Shown here piece by piece: positions 45,152 to 55,627 of a stretch of DNA of 64,000 nucleotides. Every line of letters begins with the position of its first letter. Positions within the stretch are counted from its first letter, which is position 1. The stretch is from Vibrio crassostreae 9ZC13 (GTDB lineage Bacteria > Pseudomonadota > Gammaproteobacteria > Enterobacterales > Vibrionaceae): contig NZ_AJYZ02000037.1 of assembly GCF_000272045.2 (NCBI RefSeq), forward strand, positions 1-64,000, in the 5' to 3' direction. The notes under the pieces are model-generated. The model was not told the DNA's origin. It made no database searches and saw nothing but the letters and a program-made list of their open reading frames with translations. Position numbers and translations under genes: made by a program.

Positions 45152-46522
45152 ATGGAAGTGATTCACCATGGTGGCAAACATACTGTCACAGGATCTTGTC
45201 ACGAGCTAAGAGATTCAGGCCAAGCGGTGCTCATCGATTGTGGCCTTTTTCAAGGTTTAGATCTTCAAGGTAAAAAGCTTCAAGGTGCGGACACTCGCCC
45301 TCTTGATATTGAATTTGAAACATCCCACCTCAACGCTCTGCTGCTGACCCATACTCACATTGATCATATTGGCCGATTACCTTGGTTACTCGCCAGTGGG
45401 TTTAACCAACCGATTTATTGCACGCAAGCCACCGCTGAACTCGCTCCTTTAATGATTGAGGATGGCTTAAAACTGCAAGGGCTCAGCAATAAACAGTCGA
45501 AGCTGATACTCAAAAAGATTCATTCGTTAATTGCTCCCAAGCCTTACGGGGAATGGTTTCCAATCACGTCTAAACAGCAAAACAACGGAAAGGATCATGA
45601 TAGGCCAAATACTCTGTATGCTCGCTTTCAACCTGCGGGGCACATCTTAGGTTCTGCCTATATCGAGATTAAGTTACCCAACCAAGAGGTGGTAGTCTTC
45701 TCTGGCGATTTAGGCCCAAGTAACACACCACTACTGCCCGATCCTAAGCCACCACGACAAGCCGACTATCTGTTTATCGAATCCACTTATGGCACCAGTA
45801 CACATGATGATATCGCTACGCGAGCTGAGCGTCTCAAAGCAATCATTGATCGTTCACTGCTCGACGGTGGCGTTATTCTAATTCCGGCATTTAGTATCGG
45901 CAGAACGCAGGAATTGCTTTTTGATATCGAACACCTGATCTTTGAGCATCAACTCAGTAGCGATATTCCTATTATTCTCGATTCTCCGATGGCTCAAAAA
46001 GTGACGCGTTCATACCGACGTTTTAAAGAGTTGTGGGGACAAGAAGCAAAGCAGCGTCTTGAACTGAAACGCCACCCACTCGCTTTTGAGCAGTGCATTA
46101 CCGTTGATGGACATAGAATGCACAAGAAAATCGTGAATCGCCTCAAGTCGACAGGTGAACCTGCGATTGTGGTCGCAGCTTCTGGGATGTGTCAGGGTGG
46201 CAGGATAATGAACTACTTATCCGCCTTGCTTCCCGATAAACGAACCGATGTAATTTTAGCTGGCTATCAAGCGCACGGAACGCTCGGACGAGAGCTGCAA
46301 CAAGGGGAAATGCAGGTTTATATTGATAACAAAGACGTTGAGGTTAATGCTCAAATTCATGGCATGTCTGGCTATTCTGCCCATGCTGATAAAGGGGACC
46401 TCTACCAATTTATAGAAGGCATCGCGACGCCACCGAAAGAGGTGCATTTGATTCATGGCGAACCAAACACTCAGTCTGAATTCGCTCAAGAGCTGCTAAA
46501 ACAAGGATTCAAGGTCGTTTGA
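45152..46522 (+). CDS. MBL-fold beta-CASP RNase-like hydrolase
   Basis: 456 residues, metallo-beta-lactamase plus beta-CASP. Zinc ligands are in HTHIDHIGRLP (67-77), PAGHILGSAY and SGDLGPSNTPLL; beta-CASP motifs include ESTYG, PAFSIGRTQELLF, VVAASGMCQGGRIMNYL, YSAHADKGDL and IHGEPN. Family relatives (CPSF-73, RNase J-like, TTHA0252 type) cut RNA. ATG at 45152 with GGGAG upstream is chosen over 45071. Likely an RNA-processing enzyme in the cytosol. Confidence 0.92.
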   Translation: MEVIHHGGKHTVTGSCHELRDSGQAVLIDCGLFQGLDLQGKKLQGADTRPLDIEFETSHLNALLLTHTHIDHIGRLPWLLASGFNQPIYCTQATAELAPLMIEDGLKLQGLSNKQSKLILKKIHSLIAPKPYGEWFPITSKQQNNGKDHDRPNTLYARFQPAGHILGSAYIEIKLPNQEVVVFSGDLGPSNTPLLPDPKPPRQADYLFIESTYGTSTHDDIATRAERLKAIIDRSLLDGGVILIPAFSIGRTQELLFDIEHLIFEHQLSSDIPIILDSPMAQKVTRSYRRFKELWGQEAKQRLELKRHPLAFEQCITVDGHRMHKKIVNRLKSTGEPAIVVAASGMCQGGRIMNYLSALLPDKRTDVILAGYQAHGTLGRELQQGEMQVYIDNKDVEVNAQIHGMSGYSAHADKGDLYQFIEGIATPPKEVHLIHGEPNTQSEFAQELLKQGFKVV

Positions 46523-46980
46523 AACAAGTGTCTAATTAGGCACTTTTCCTACCGTAAAGATAAAAACTATCATTTTATCCCCTCAAAAAATGATAGCGCT
46601 CTAAAACTGCCTACCTATTCTGAGCAAGTGATATATTCTAACTTTTCCGTAACAAACTCACTATAGCAGCCGTTCATGCTAAATGGTCGATTCGTCTATT
46701 TTAACACCACCCTGTCTTAGTTACCGACCGCGGAACTTACTTGTTTGTATTAATCACTATTTATTCACTTTGAAAAATACAAAACAAAGCAACTAGTTGC
46801 ACTTGCGTTTAAATGAAACGATTTCCTAAATAGCACTAAGCGTTAACAATTAGCCCCTGTAACATGCTTTATGTCACAGTAATCCCAATGCGTAGTTAAA
46901 TAATTTAACACTCAGGTTACAAGTGAAGTATTGTGTTGTTCGAAAAACAATCATAAGTAAAACTAACAGGGAAAATACTC
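46523..46980 (+). promoter_or_regulatory. 458-bp upstream region of the AGCS symporter gene
   Basis: No gene. AAGTGTCTAATTAGGCACTT (46526-46545) is a probable terminator stem for the preceding gene. CTATCATTTT / AAAATGATAG (46567-46576, 46587-46596) forms a 10-bp hairpin without a U-run. The long leader could hold regulatory elements; a glycine-riboswitch-like core was looked for and not found. Confidence 0.55.
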
Positions 46981-48528
46981 ATGCAGTCATTCGTTGATTT
47001 TTTGAATGGAATTATCTGGAGTCCAGTGCTTATCTACCTATGTTTAGGTGCAGGTTTGTTCTACTCCGTCATGACTCGATTTGTTCAAATCCGTCACTTC
47101 TTTGAAATGTGGCGCTTGCTACTATCGGGTAAAAGCTCATCAAAAGGCATCTCGTCTTTCCAAGCTCTAGCCGTTTCGCTATCTGGCCGTGTCGGTACAG
47201 GTAACATTGCTGGTGTTGCTGCCGCTATCGGTTTCGGCGGCCCAGGTGCCGTATTCTGGATGTGGGTTGTAGCCTTCTTTGGCGCCGCGACTGCTTATGC
47301 AGAATCTACGCTAGCGCAAATCTACAAAGAAGAAGACGAAGGCCAGTTCCGTGGTGGTCCGGCTTACTACATTGAAAAAGCAATGGGTCAGAAGTGGTAC
47401 GCATGGATCTTCGCAATCGCGACTATTTTTGCATGTGGTATTTTGCTTCCAGGTGTTCAGTCAAACAGTATTGGTAATGCTGTAGAAGCTGCATTTGGCT
47501 CAGGTGACATGATTGAAACAGCTATCGGTACATTCAGTTTCGCTAAAATTTTCACTGGTACTGTAGTTGCTATTATCCTAGCGTTCATCATCTTTGGTGG
47601 TGTTAAACGTATTGCGAACTTCACACAAATCGTTGTTCCATTCATGGCACTGGCTTACATCATCATCGCGTTCGTTATCATTCTGCTAAACATCGGCCAA
47701 GTGCCAACGGTTTTCGCAATGATTGTTGGCGATGCATTCACACCTATGGCAGGCTTCGGTGCTGCAATTGGTTGGGGTGTTAAGCGTGGTGTTTACTCAA
47801 ACGAAGCGGGTCAAGGTACAGGTCCTCACGCGGCTGCGGCTGCAAGTGTTGATCACCCAGCTCAGCAAGGTTTGGTACAAGCTTTCTCTATCTACATCGA
47901 TACTCTTCTAGTATGTTCTGCTACAGCGTTCATGATCATCATCACTGGTGCTTACAACGTTCACGGCGGCGCTGAGGGTGTGTTCCTTGTTCAGAACCTA
48001 GCAGCAAACATCGGTGCGAATGGTCCTGTATTTACACAGCTTGCTATTGAAAGTGCACTACCAGGCATTGGTAAGCCATTCATCGCATTTGCTCTGTTCT
48101 TCTTCGCATTTACAACGATTCTTGCTTACTACTACATCGCAGAAACGAATATTGCTTACCTACGTCGTACCATCAAGATCCCTGGCATGATGTTCGTACT
48201 TAAGCTTGTTCTTATCACTGCCGTTTTCTATGGCACAGTTAAAACAGCGAACCTTGCATGGGCAATGGGTGATGTTGGTGTTGGCTTGATGGCATGGTTA
48301 AACATCGTTGGTATTCTGATCATCTTCTTCATGTCTAAGCCTGCGCTTAAAGCTCTAGCTGACTACGAAGAACAGCAGAAACAAGGCGTCACTGAGTACA
48401 CGTTCAACCCTGTAAAACTAGGCATTAAAGGTGCTACCTACTGGGAAGAGAAGTACAAGCGTAAAACAGGCAAGTCTCCAGAAGCTGAAACTGCAGACAC
48501 TAAACCTGTAGAGCAACCTTCAGCTTAA
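46981..48528 (+). CDS. alanine/glycine:cation symporter (AGCS family)
   Basis: 515 residues with about ten membrane helices. AGCS motifs are present: SLSGRVGTGNIAGVAAAIGF, GPGAVFWMWVVAFFGAATAY, RGGPAYYIEKAMG, GWGVKRGVYSNEAGQGTGPH and a late PFIAFALFFFAFTTILAYYY. It imports alanine, glycine or serine with sodium. The C-terminus is hydrophilic. It has a long 5' leader, AGGG before the ATG and a strong bidirectional terminator after the stop. Confidence 0.94.
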   Translation: MQSFVDFLNGIIWSPVLIYLCLGAGLFYSVMTRFVQIRHFFEMWRLLLSGKSSSKGISSFQALAVSLSGRVGTGNIAGVAAAIGFGGPGAVFWMWVVAFFGAATAYAESTLAQIYKEEDEGQFRGGPAYYIEKAMGQKWYAWIFAIATIFACGILLPGVQSNSIGNAVEAAFGSGDMIETAIGTFSFAKIFTGTVVAIILAFIIFGGVKRIANFTQIVVPFMALAYIIIAFVIILLNIGQVPTVFAMIVGDAFTPMAGFGAAIGWGVKRGVYSNEAGQGTGPHAAAAASVDHPAQQGLVQAFSIYIDTLLVCSATAFMIIITGAYNVHGGAEGVFLVQNLAANIGANGPVFTQLAIESALPGIGKPFIAFALFFFAFTTILAYYYIAETNIAYLRRTIKIPGMMFVLKLVLITAVFYGTVKTANLAWAMGDVGVGLMAWLNIVGILIIFFMSKPALKALADYEEQQKQGVTEYTFNPVKLGIKGATYWEEKYKRKTGKSPEAETADTKPVEQPSA

Positions 48529-48582
48529 GCTTTCCTTAGCAAATAGATCGCTTTAACAAATAGTGCTATTAATAACGCATAA

Positions 48583-48615
48583 AAAAGGGGTTAGCCATTT
48601 CGGCTAACCCCTTTT
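48583..48615. terminator. bidirectional terminator between AGCS and acetate transporter genes
   Basis: Perfect stem GGGGTTAGCC (48587-48596) with GGCTAACCCC (48602-48611), flanked by an A-run and a T-run; the two genes converge here. Confidence 0.9.
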
Positions 48616-48673
48616 GTTTTATTCATAACCAATAAATGGCTTATAACAAACTAACTGTTCCCGAGTTAGAGTA

Positions 48674-49267
48674 TTAAGCAGCGATTTCTTGTGTTGCCAT
48701 TTGAGGTGCTTTCTTCTCACCGATAGGCAGTACTGTGCGGCCGTATTCGTTGTTGATTACTTGTGCCATTGCAAAGTAAATAGCTGAAGCGCCACAGAAG
48801 ATACCTTCAAAACCAGCGATAGTGCCGATTAGTTGACTGCCAGTGAAATCACGAGCTGCAAGTAGGAAGAACAAGATAGTTAGTGAACCGAATACTACTT
48901 GCTTCGCCACTGGGTAGCATAGAGAGCCGATGAACATGAAGCCTGTGAAGATGCCCCATAGTAGTAGGTACCAACCCATGAATGCTGCAGGGCTTGCAGG
49001 TAGGCCCATGTAAGGCATCACGATTAAACCAACCAAAGACAACCAGAATAGGCCGTAAGAAGTAAACGCAGTTGTACCGAACGTGTCACCACGTTTGAAA
49101 CACATTGTGCCCACGATAACTTGGCTCAAACCACCGTAAAAAATACCCATAGCAAGAATCATTGAATCGATTGGAAAGAAACCTGCGTTGTGGATATTAA
49201 GAAGAATAGTGGTCATACCGAAACCCATTAAGCCTAGTGGCGCTGGGTTAGCTAGTTTGGTCGACAT
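48674..49267 (-). CDS. satP: acetate uptake transporter (GPR1/FUN34/SatP family)
   Basis: 197 residues with six membrane helices. The family signature [14 protein letters not shown] begins at residue 7, followed by IHNAGFFP and [22 protein letters not shown]. It takes up acetate or succinate with protons. A His/Cys-poor cytoplasmic tail ends [14 protein letters not shown] is upstream of the ATG, a modest ribosome-binding site. Monocistronic, terminated by the shared hairpin. Confidence 0.94.
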   Translation of the reverse strand: MSTKLANPAPLGLMGFGMTTILLNIHNAGFFPIDSMILAMGIFYGGLSQVIVGTMCFKRGDTFGTTAFTSYGLFWLSLVGLIVMPYMGLPASPAAFMGWYLLLWGIFTGFMFIGSLCYPVAKQVVFGSLTILFFLLAARDFTGSQLIGTIAGFEGIFCGASAIYFAMAQVINNEYGRTVLPIGEKKAPQMATQEIAA

Positions 49268-49458
49268 TACGAATTTACCTTATTAAAGTGGTTGATTAAA
49301 AAAAAGCGATAAAAATTATCAGAAAATTTTAATCTATAAACCGTACAACGAGGTAATCCAGTTATCGAAAACTAAGATTGTACAAATGATCTTATGGAAA
49401 ATAGGTTTCATAATGAACCTATTCAATTCACCGAAACTATCAATAAACAGATTCCCTA

Positions 49459-49570
49459 TCACGTTCGTTCCTCACTGTAAGGAATGACGAGTGAGGTAAG
49501 TGTTGAGGCAATGAGACAAAGCCTGGTGCTACGTCACTCTAGAATCGAGGGACGGGATATCTGGAATCTA
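49459..49570. repeat. intergenic compound repeat, copy A
   Basis: Starts with a small hairpin region TTCGTTCCTCACTGTAAGGA and ends AGAATCGAGGGACGGGATAT then CTGGAATCT. A second copy with the same two ends is at 49611-49824. The terminal parts are conserved, the middle is not. Confidence 0.65.
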
Positions 49571-49610
49571 CTCTTCGATATGAGCACTTGCGGCACACAA
49601 GAGCCCTCTG

Positions 49611-49824
49611 TCACGTTCGTTACTTACTGTGGGGAATGACGAGGTTTTTTTAGGTACGATAAAAGAGATGGGGATGCGAAAAGAGTCTTTAGATTTGAGT
49701 AAGCGCCCCCTTAATAGCAAACGTAGGCAACAGGTGGCGAGCTTTTCGTTACTCGTTTACTCGCATCCCGTATCTACTCATTGGATCGTCATTCCAGAAT
49801 CGAGGGACGAGATATCTGGAATCT
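49611..49824. repeat. intergenic compound repeat, copy B
   Basis: Begins TCACGTTCGTTACTTACTGT and ends AGAATCGAGGGACGAGATAT then CTGGAATCT, matching copy A at both ends with about 100 bp of unrelated sequence inside. ATTCCAGA and TCTGGAAT at the right end (49791-49798, 49815-49822) are inverted. No gene is seen in 49268-49846. Confidence 0.65.
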
Positions 49825-49846
49825 CGCCCTCTTCTGTAATCTTAAA

Positions 49847-51397
49847 TTACGCTTGTTGTGTTTTAGATTTAGACACTTGAGGTTGAACTTCTGAAGAAGT
49901 GTTTTTACTCGCATCGCACTTGGCTAACAGAGTCACAAGGATAAGCTGAGCAATCAGAGCTCCTAGCACAACCCATGTACTTCCCGTAAAGCCTGCGACT
50001 ACAAAACTAATCAGAGCAATAGAGCCGTTCATCAATGCGTAAGGAAGCTGCGTCTTAAAGTGTTCAAACTGATCACACCCAGCCCCGGTTGAAGAAAGAA
50101 TCGTGGTTTCAGAAATCGGTGAGCAATGGTCACCAAACAAGCCACCAGACAACACAGCGCCAATTGCGACGAGAAGCGGAGCATCTATCGCAATCGCGGT
50201 TGGAATAACCAATGGCATCATTATCGCGAAGGTTCCCCACGACGATCCCGTTGCGAATGAAATGATAGCCGATAATAAAAACGCGACCGCAGGTACTAAC
50301 CAATATGGAAAGCCGCTCTGTGCTTGCTCAGCAATATAAGCTGCCGCACCCAACTCTTTACCAACGGTGCTTAATGCCCAAGCCAATACCAAGATGATCG
50401 CGACTGGCATCATGTTTCCCATGCCTTTTAAGTACACAGAAACACCATCAGACAACTTTCTTACACCGTAGTAAGCCATTAACGAAATTAATGTAATCGC
50501 CGCAAAGAAATAAGCCGATGATAACGCCGCTCTAAATGATGAACCTGCGACCTTTTGGAACGGGAAGCCTTGTGGAACCAACATGGCACACAACACCACC
50601 AGCATCACTAACAATGGTGCCCAGACAAAAGATGCCTTTGCATTTTTATGCGAGAACGGATTTAGTGATTCGTTATTCACGCCAGAGTTAATTCCCGCCT
50701 GGCAATCACGCTCGGCTTTTGCCATTGGCCCAAAGTCTAAACCTTTAACGGACACAAGCGGAACGATGAAAATCGCAAGAAATGCGTAGAACTGAAAAGG
50801 AATCGCACCGATGAAGGCATCCCAATCGGACATGTTGACATTCAACGCCGTGAACTCTTTCTGAATAAGGCTCATGATGTAAACACCCCATCCAATGAAA
50901 GGGATAAGAATAGCGACGGGTGATGATGTAGAGTCAATGATGAATGCTAGCTTCTGTCTAGAAAGTTTCAGTTTATCGAAAAGGGGACGAAAAACAGGGC
51001 CAACAATTAAAGGGGTGCCTAAGTCTGAGAAAAATATAACGATTCCACCCAACCATGCTGACAATTGAGCTTGGCATTTATTGCTTACCCACTGAGTCAC
51101 TCGCTTTGCAAACGCGACGCCACCACCGGACTTTTCCATCAATGCGACAAAGCCACCGATGAATACCAACAGCATGATCACACCAGCGTTATAGCTGTCG
51201 GTAAGTTGAGGAACTAGGTAACCTTTCACCATGGTACCAAACGTATCAAGCGGGTTAAGTTCGCTAAACATGCCAGTCAGCATTGCAACACCACTCAGCA
51301 CACCAGCAAAAAGGCCTATCACCACATTCCTTGTCGCCAATGACAACACCAAAGTAATCACAATGGGGATGAGTGACGTGATATCTGTCTGTTCCAT
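49847..51397 (-). CDS. NhaC-type Na+/H+ antiporter family protein
   Basis: 516 residues, about a dozen membrane helices. MLLVFIGGFVALMEKSGGG, FFSDLGTPLIVGPVFRPLFD, IDSTSSPVAILIPFIGWGVY, SFATGSSWGTFAIMMPLVIP and GGLFGDHCSPISETTILSST are typical of the NhaC (IT superfamily) group, which exchange sodium for protons or carry organic acids such as malate with lactate. The substrate cannot be fixed. Monocistronic; its 3' end overlaps the intergenic repeat region. Confidence 0.9.
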   Translation of the reverse strand: MEQTDITSLIPIVITLVLSLATRNVVIGLFAGVLSGVAMLTGMFSELNPLDTFGTMVKGYLVPQLTDSYNAGVIMLLVFIGGFVALMEKSGGGVAFAKRVTQWVSNKCQAQLSAWLGGIVIFFSDLGTPLIVGPVFRPLFDKLKLSRQKLAFIIDSTSSPVAILIPFIGWGVYIMSLIQKEFTALNVNMSDWDAFIGAIPFQFYAFLAIFIVPLVSVKGLDFGPMAKAERDCQAGINSGVNNESLNPFSHKNAKASFVWAPLLVMLVVLCAMLVPQGFPFQKVAGSSFRAALSSAYFFAAITLISLMAYYGVRKLSDGVSVYLKGMGNMMPVAIILVLAWALSTVGKELGAAAYIAEQAQSGFPYWLVPAVAFLLSAIISFATGSSWGTFAIMMPLVIPTAIAIDAPLLVAIGAVLSGGLFGDHCSPISETTILSSTGAGCDQFEHFKTQLPYALMNGSIALISFVVAGFTGSTWVVLGALIAQLILVTLLAKCDASKNTSSEVQPQVSKSKTQQA

Positions 51398-51572
51398 AGG
51401 TACACCTTAACCCTAAAATAAGAGAATAAATATAAATTAATTTTGAATATAAATTCACAAACATCATTTGTACAGAACTTTATCCTCTAACTGGATAATT
51501 AGTCTTTAAATGCGCTTCAACATAGCCAAATAGACCAATCACCCTGCTTAAATAGCCAAGTTCGAAACGGAA

Positions 51573-51602
51573 AAAAGCCGAAAGTAGAAACTTTCGGCTT
51601 TT
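51573..51602 (-). terminator. terminator of the chitinase gene
   Basis: Stem GCCGAAAG (51577-51584) with CTTTCGGC (51591-51598), flanked by A and T runs, 70 bp after the chitinase stop. Confidence 0.85.
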
Positions 51603-51671
51603 GATTATTTATATCGCTATGGTCGTACTACTGAGCTCGTAACTTAGGCCACCTCTTCAGTATTCAGACTA

Positions 51672-53384
51672 TCAATTACAGCTGATTTCATCCCAGAACC
51701 AATTCGATTGAACTGGGCTTTCCCAAACACCTGGGCCGTTTTTAGCCACGAAGCACTTACCGTTATGCGTCACTTTATCGCCATTACTCACTTGGCTAAC
51801 ACCGGCTTGCCACGTAATAAATTCAGATGGATCGACAAACACTGGCGGTTCTGTCACAGGTGGTTCAACGGGTGCTGGGTCTACTGGTTCTGGATCGACA
51901 GGGGCAGGATCAACAGGCGTTGGATCTGTCACAACTGGTGGTGTTGGCTCGCCCGCTACTAGTTTCCAAGGGCCACCATTGGCAGGGTCATCCCCTTGTG
52001 TCCACCATTTCGCTTCATAGGTTGCACCGTTGTGAGTCACTTGGTCACCCGCGTTGTAAACCTTGGTCGCACTCCAACCATTACCACCCGGATCAGTACC
52101 AGGATCTACCGGATCCAGCTTATCGACTACTTTCACTTCAGGCCAACTCGCATGAGAACCATAAAAGTTGGTCACACACTTCTCGTAATCGCCAGCCACC
52201 AGTGCGGAATAAGCAGTTTGAAAGCCCACTAGCTCACACTCAAATGAATACCCTTCTGGGCGGTCTGCGTAGTATTTCCAGTTACCATCCCAGTTGGTGT
52301 ACAACACATCCGTTGCTCCGTTGAGATTCAAGCTTCCGTAAGGCGTTTGCTGCCAACATGTATTGGCTTCATCGGCTTCTACAGGAATTTGATAGTGCGC
52401 GGCTAACCCTTCCCAGTAACGAATACGGTTAACGGGTTGGCCTTTGTCTTTGTTCTGCTCGCCACATTCAATACCACCATTGATCACGTTGATTGTGGTA
52501 CCAAAGCCATAGCCAATACCCGCATCCAATTCACGTTGAGATGGTGTCCATGTTCGGTCAATTACATGCAGCATTGCCGGTTTAGGCGCTTGTGGTGTTA
52601 AAAAGAACCAGATAGCAGACGCTAAGTTCAACCAAGAATCCGCCACTAAGCCCGGATTGTTGAGAAGCACCGTCGCATCGCCATCGAACATCACTTCAGA
52701 GAACGCGCCGTAATTAAAATGGTAAGAAAGCTGTTTAGCACCACGTCCGAAGTAACCCTGCCCCGCAGCACATGGCCAACGGGCATTCTGCCAATCATTC
52801 TGACCACAACCTGTGGTGTAACCTTCTTGGCCTTCAGACCAACCCATTTCGCGAACATGCACCAGCGCTTGCTGCCACTCTTCTAGAGCTAATGGATTAT
52901 CAGAGGTGTTGCCTATCGCGATGTGCCCACCCGTCTCTTGTGAAAAGTGAGCAAAGGCCGTGATGATGGATTTCTTACAGATGGCATCGGAGTCACGGCC
53001 ATCGGTGTACTCTCCACAGAACGCTGGGAATTTACCGATCGCACGTAAGAAGCGAGTGTAGGTGTATTCTGGCGCTGCCATCTGAGTGAGGAAGTCCCAT
53101 TCAGATTGAGGGAACACGCGCTCTACACGCTTTATGTTTTCAGGATTCGAGGGGGAACCGGGTTCAATCGCTTCAACGATTGTATTCGGGCGAGTTTGAA
53201 GGGCCTGTGACCAGATCGCATACATAGGATCGGATGTTTTCGCTTGTTCAGCAGCTTGTAGAGCCGACTTTTCAACAAGGTAACCATTCGGGTTTTGCGG
53301 ATCAGGTTGAATTTTCAAAGACGCATGACTTTGCGCTGCTAATGTGCAGCCCAGTACTGTCGCCAAATATTTGATTTTTAACAT
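51672..53384 (-). CDS. secreted GH19 chitinase with two C-terminal chitin-binding modules
   Basis: 570 residues. A signal peptide ends QSHA near residue 21. The GH19 lysozyme-like domain has the catalytic Glu150 in FAHFSQETGGH and the substrate loop GRGAKQLSYHFNYG at 213-226. Two CBM5/12-type modules follow: WSATKVYNAGDQVTHNGATY (about 430) and WQAGVSQVSNGDKVTHNGKC (about 535), with a Pro/Asp-Val repeat linker between them. The binding modules anchor the enzyme to chitin. It would hydrolyse crustacean or fungal chitin outside the cell. Upstream (53385-53708) only the promoter region and the guaA terminator are seen. Confidence 0.95.
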   Translation of the reverse strand: MLKIKYLATVLGCTLAAQSHASLKIQPDPQNPNGYLVEKSALQAAEQAKTSDPMYAIWSQALQTRPNTIVEAIEPGSPSNPENIKRVERVFPQSEWDFLTQMAAPEYTYTRFLRAIGKFPAFCGEYTDGRDSDAICKKSIITAFAHFSQETGGHIAIGNTSDNPLALEEWQQALVHVREMGWSEGQEGYTTGCGQNDWQNARWPCAAGQGYFGRGAKQLSYHFNYGAFSEVMFDGDATVLLNNPGLVADSWLNLASAIWFFLTPQAPKPAMLHVIDRTWTPSQRELDAGIGYGFGTTINVINGGIECGEQNKDKGQPVNRIRYWEGLAAHYQIPVEADEANTCWQQTPYGSLNLNGATDVLYTNWDGNWKYYADRPEGYSFECELVGFQTAYSALVAGDYEKCVTNFYGSHASWPEVKVVDKLDPVDPGTDPGGNGWSATKVYNAGDQVTHNGATYEAKWWTQGDDPANGGPWKLVAGEPTPPVVTDPTPVDPAPVDPEPVDPAPVEPPVTEPPVFVDPSEFITWQAGVSQVSNGDKVTHNGKCFVAKNGPGVWESPVQSNWFWDEISCN

Positions 53385-53643
53385 GATGGATTCTCTTATC
53401 TGTCCTTAATAAGTCCATCAAAGAGTATGCTTCACATGTGGAATGGCCTAGCTGTAGCTGTGTGAATTTATAAAAAGTGCGAGTGATCTTTTTGATACAT
53501 GGCTCAGCACAACAAAGCGTCTCATGGTTTCTTGAGCTGATATCTAGTTTCCAACTCATTTGGTTTCTAGTTATTGTTCATTTGATTTCGAGGTATTGCT
53601 CATAAGCCTTTAATGTAATGAATCAATATAATCAATCGAAAAG

Positions 53644-53672
53644 AAAAAAGCCCCGAACTGAGTTCGAGGCTT
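53644..53672 (-). terminator. terminator of guaA
   Basis: Stem AAGCCCCGAACT (53649-53660 region) with AGTTCGAGGCTT (53661-53672) with one mismatch, followed on the minus strand by a T-run, about 35 bp after the guaA stop. Confidence 0.8.
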
Positions 53673-53708
53673 AAGATCTTAATCAAAGCTGGTTAAATCT
53701 CTAAGAGA

Positions 53709-55262
53709 TTATTCCCACTCGATAGTTGCTGGTGGCTTACCAGAAATATCGTAAACAACACGTGAAATGCCGTTAACTTCGTTGATAATACGGTTAGAAA
53801 CCTTACCTAGGAAGTCGTATGGTAGGTGTGCCCAGTGAGCAGTCATGAAGTCGATAGTTTCTACGGCACGTAGAGATACAACCCAATCGTACTTACGGCC
53901 ATCGCCCATTACGCCAACTGAACGTACTGGTAGGAATACCGTGAATGCTTGAGATACTTTGTGGTAAAGGTCAGCAGCGTGAAGCTCTTCAATGAAAATA
54001 GCATCTGCGCGACGCAGTAGATCACAGTACTCTTTCTTGATTTCGCCAAGAACACGAACACCTAGACCAGGACCCGGGAATGGGTGGCGGTAAAGCATGT
54101 TGTATGGAAGACCAAGCTCAAGGCCGATCTTACGTACTTCATCTTTAAACAGCTCACGTAGAGGTTCAACAAGACCCATTTCCATATCATCAGGAAGGCC
54201 ACCAACGTTGTGGTGAGATTTGATTACGTGTGCTTTACCTGTCTTAGATGCTGCAGACTCGATTACGTCTGGGTAGATAGTACCCTGAGCAAGCCATTTA
54301 GCATTAGATAGTTTCTTAGACTCTTCATCGAAGATATCTACGAATACGTGACCGATGATTTTACGCTTAGCTTCTGGTTCAGCTTCGCCTTCCAGAGCTT
54401 TAAGGAAACGATCTTCTGCATCGACTTTGATGATGTTTAGGCCGAACTGGTCACCAAACATATCCATAACTTGCTCAGCTTCGTTTAGACGAAGAAGGCC
54501 GTTATCAACAAATACACATGTTAGTTTGTCGCCGATAGCGCGGTGAGCAAGCATCGCAACTACAGATGAATCAACACCACCAGAAAGACCAAGGATAACT
54601 TCGTCGTCACCTACTTGTTCTTTAATACGTGCAACTGCATCTTCAATGATAGACGCTGAAGTCCACAGACCTTCACAACCACATACGTTAAGAACGAAGT
54701 TCTCAAGCATTTTCAGGCCGTTTTTAGTGTGTGTTACTTCTGGGTGGAATTGAACACCGAAGTACTTCTTCTCTTCGTTTGCCATTGCAGCGTATGGGCA
54801 AGTGTCTGTTTCAGCGATCTTTGTGAAATCAGCTGGAATCTCAACTACTTTGTCGCCGTGGCTCATCCAAACATCTTGAGTAGACTCAAGGTCAGCGAAA
54901 AGTGCAGATTCACCAGTTACTTGTACAGCAGCGTAGCCGAACTCGCGTTCAGTAGACGTTGCTACTTTACCGCCAAGTTGCTCAGCCATAGTTTGCATGC
55001 CGTAGCAGATACCGAATACAGGAACACCTGAATCAAATACGTACTGAGGTGCACGTGGAGAGTTCTCTTCCGTTACACTTTCAGGGCCACCAGATAGGAT
55101 GATACCGTCTGGATTGAATTCACGAATATCCGCTTCTTCTACGTCCCAGCTCCAAAGTTCACAGTAAACACCGATCTCACGAATACGACGAGCTACTAGC
55201 TGTGTGTATTGAGAACCGAAGTCCAGAATTAGAATACGTTGGTCATGAATATTTTTAGTCAT
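53709..55262 (-). CDS. guaA: GMP synthase (glutamine-hydrolysing)
   Basis: 517 residues. The N-terminal glutamine amidotransferase domain has the triad Cys86 (GICYGMQ) with His173 and Glu175 (FHPE). The ATP-pyrophosphatase P-loop [12 protein letters not shown] is at about 225-235. The C-terminal dimerisation domain ends [10 protein letters not shown]. It turns XMP into GMP in the cytosol. It lies downstream of guaB, 365 bp away on the same strand; the unusually long gap contains a repeat element. Confidence 0.98.
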   Translation of the reverse strand: MTKNIHDQRILILDFGSQYTQLVARRIREIGVYCELWSWDVEEADIREFNPDGIILSGGPESVTEENSPRAPQYVFDSGVPVFGICYGMQTMAEQLGGKVATSTEREFGYAAVQVTGESALFADLESTQDVWMSHGDKVVEIPADFTKIAETDTCPYAAMANEEKKYFGVQFHPEVTHTKNGLKMLENFVLNVCGCEGLWTSASIIEDAVARIKEQVGDDEVILGLSGGVDSSVVAMLAHRAIGDKLTCVFVDNGLLRLNEAEQVMDMFGDQFGLNIIKVDAEDRFLKALEGEAEPEAKRKIIGHVFVDIFDEESKKLSNAKWLAQGTIYPDVIESAASKTGKAHVIKSHHNVGGLPDDMEMGLVEPLRELFKDEVRKIGLELGLPYNMLYRHPFPGPGLGVRVLGEIKKEYCDLLRRADAIFIEELHAADLYHKVSQAFTVFLPVRSVGVMGDGRKYDWVVSLRAVETIDFMTAHWAHLPYDFLGKVSNRIINEVNGISRVVYDISGKPPATIEWE

Positions 55263-55415
55263 TGTAAGCAGTCTTATTGGCTATGTGATAAAACGGAGGT
55301 GAGTTTACTCACCTCTGATTAACTCTTCAAGAAATAAAGCAAACGTTTTCGTTAGATATCTTTAACCACGTGTTTTGAGACAATCGGACTTTTAACAAAA
55401 CAGGCGGTAGATATA

Positions 55416-55577
55416 ATACCAATCACAGTAAGTAAGTGTTCAGGAATAGCGTAGGAAAAAAGCCTGAGAACGAGGCAGGGTTTTCTGATAAGTAGTTATT
55501 CTACAATCAAAAATTCTAACGAAGTTATCGAGGTTTTTAACAAGCTAGGATGACCAGTTATTTACTACGATTGGTAT
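55416..55577. repeat. MITE-like element between guaB and guaA
   Basis: About 162 bp with 9-bp terminal inverted repeats ATACCAATC (55416-55424) and GATTGGTAT (55569-55577). The interior begins ACAGTAAGTAAGTGTTCAGG, a pattern I associate with dispersed Vibrio intergenic repeats. It carries no gene and accounts for much of the 365-bp gap in a normally tight operon. Confidence 0.6.
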
Positions 55578-55627
55578 ATTAATGTGCCGACTAAATCAGC
55601 ACATTATTCAAACGTTTGGACGTATTA

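Noticed and set aside
46523-46980. Glycine riboswitch upstream of the AGCS symporter gene, as known for some Vibrio
   Set aside because: No recognisable conserved core or tandem aptamer layout was found in the leader.
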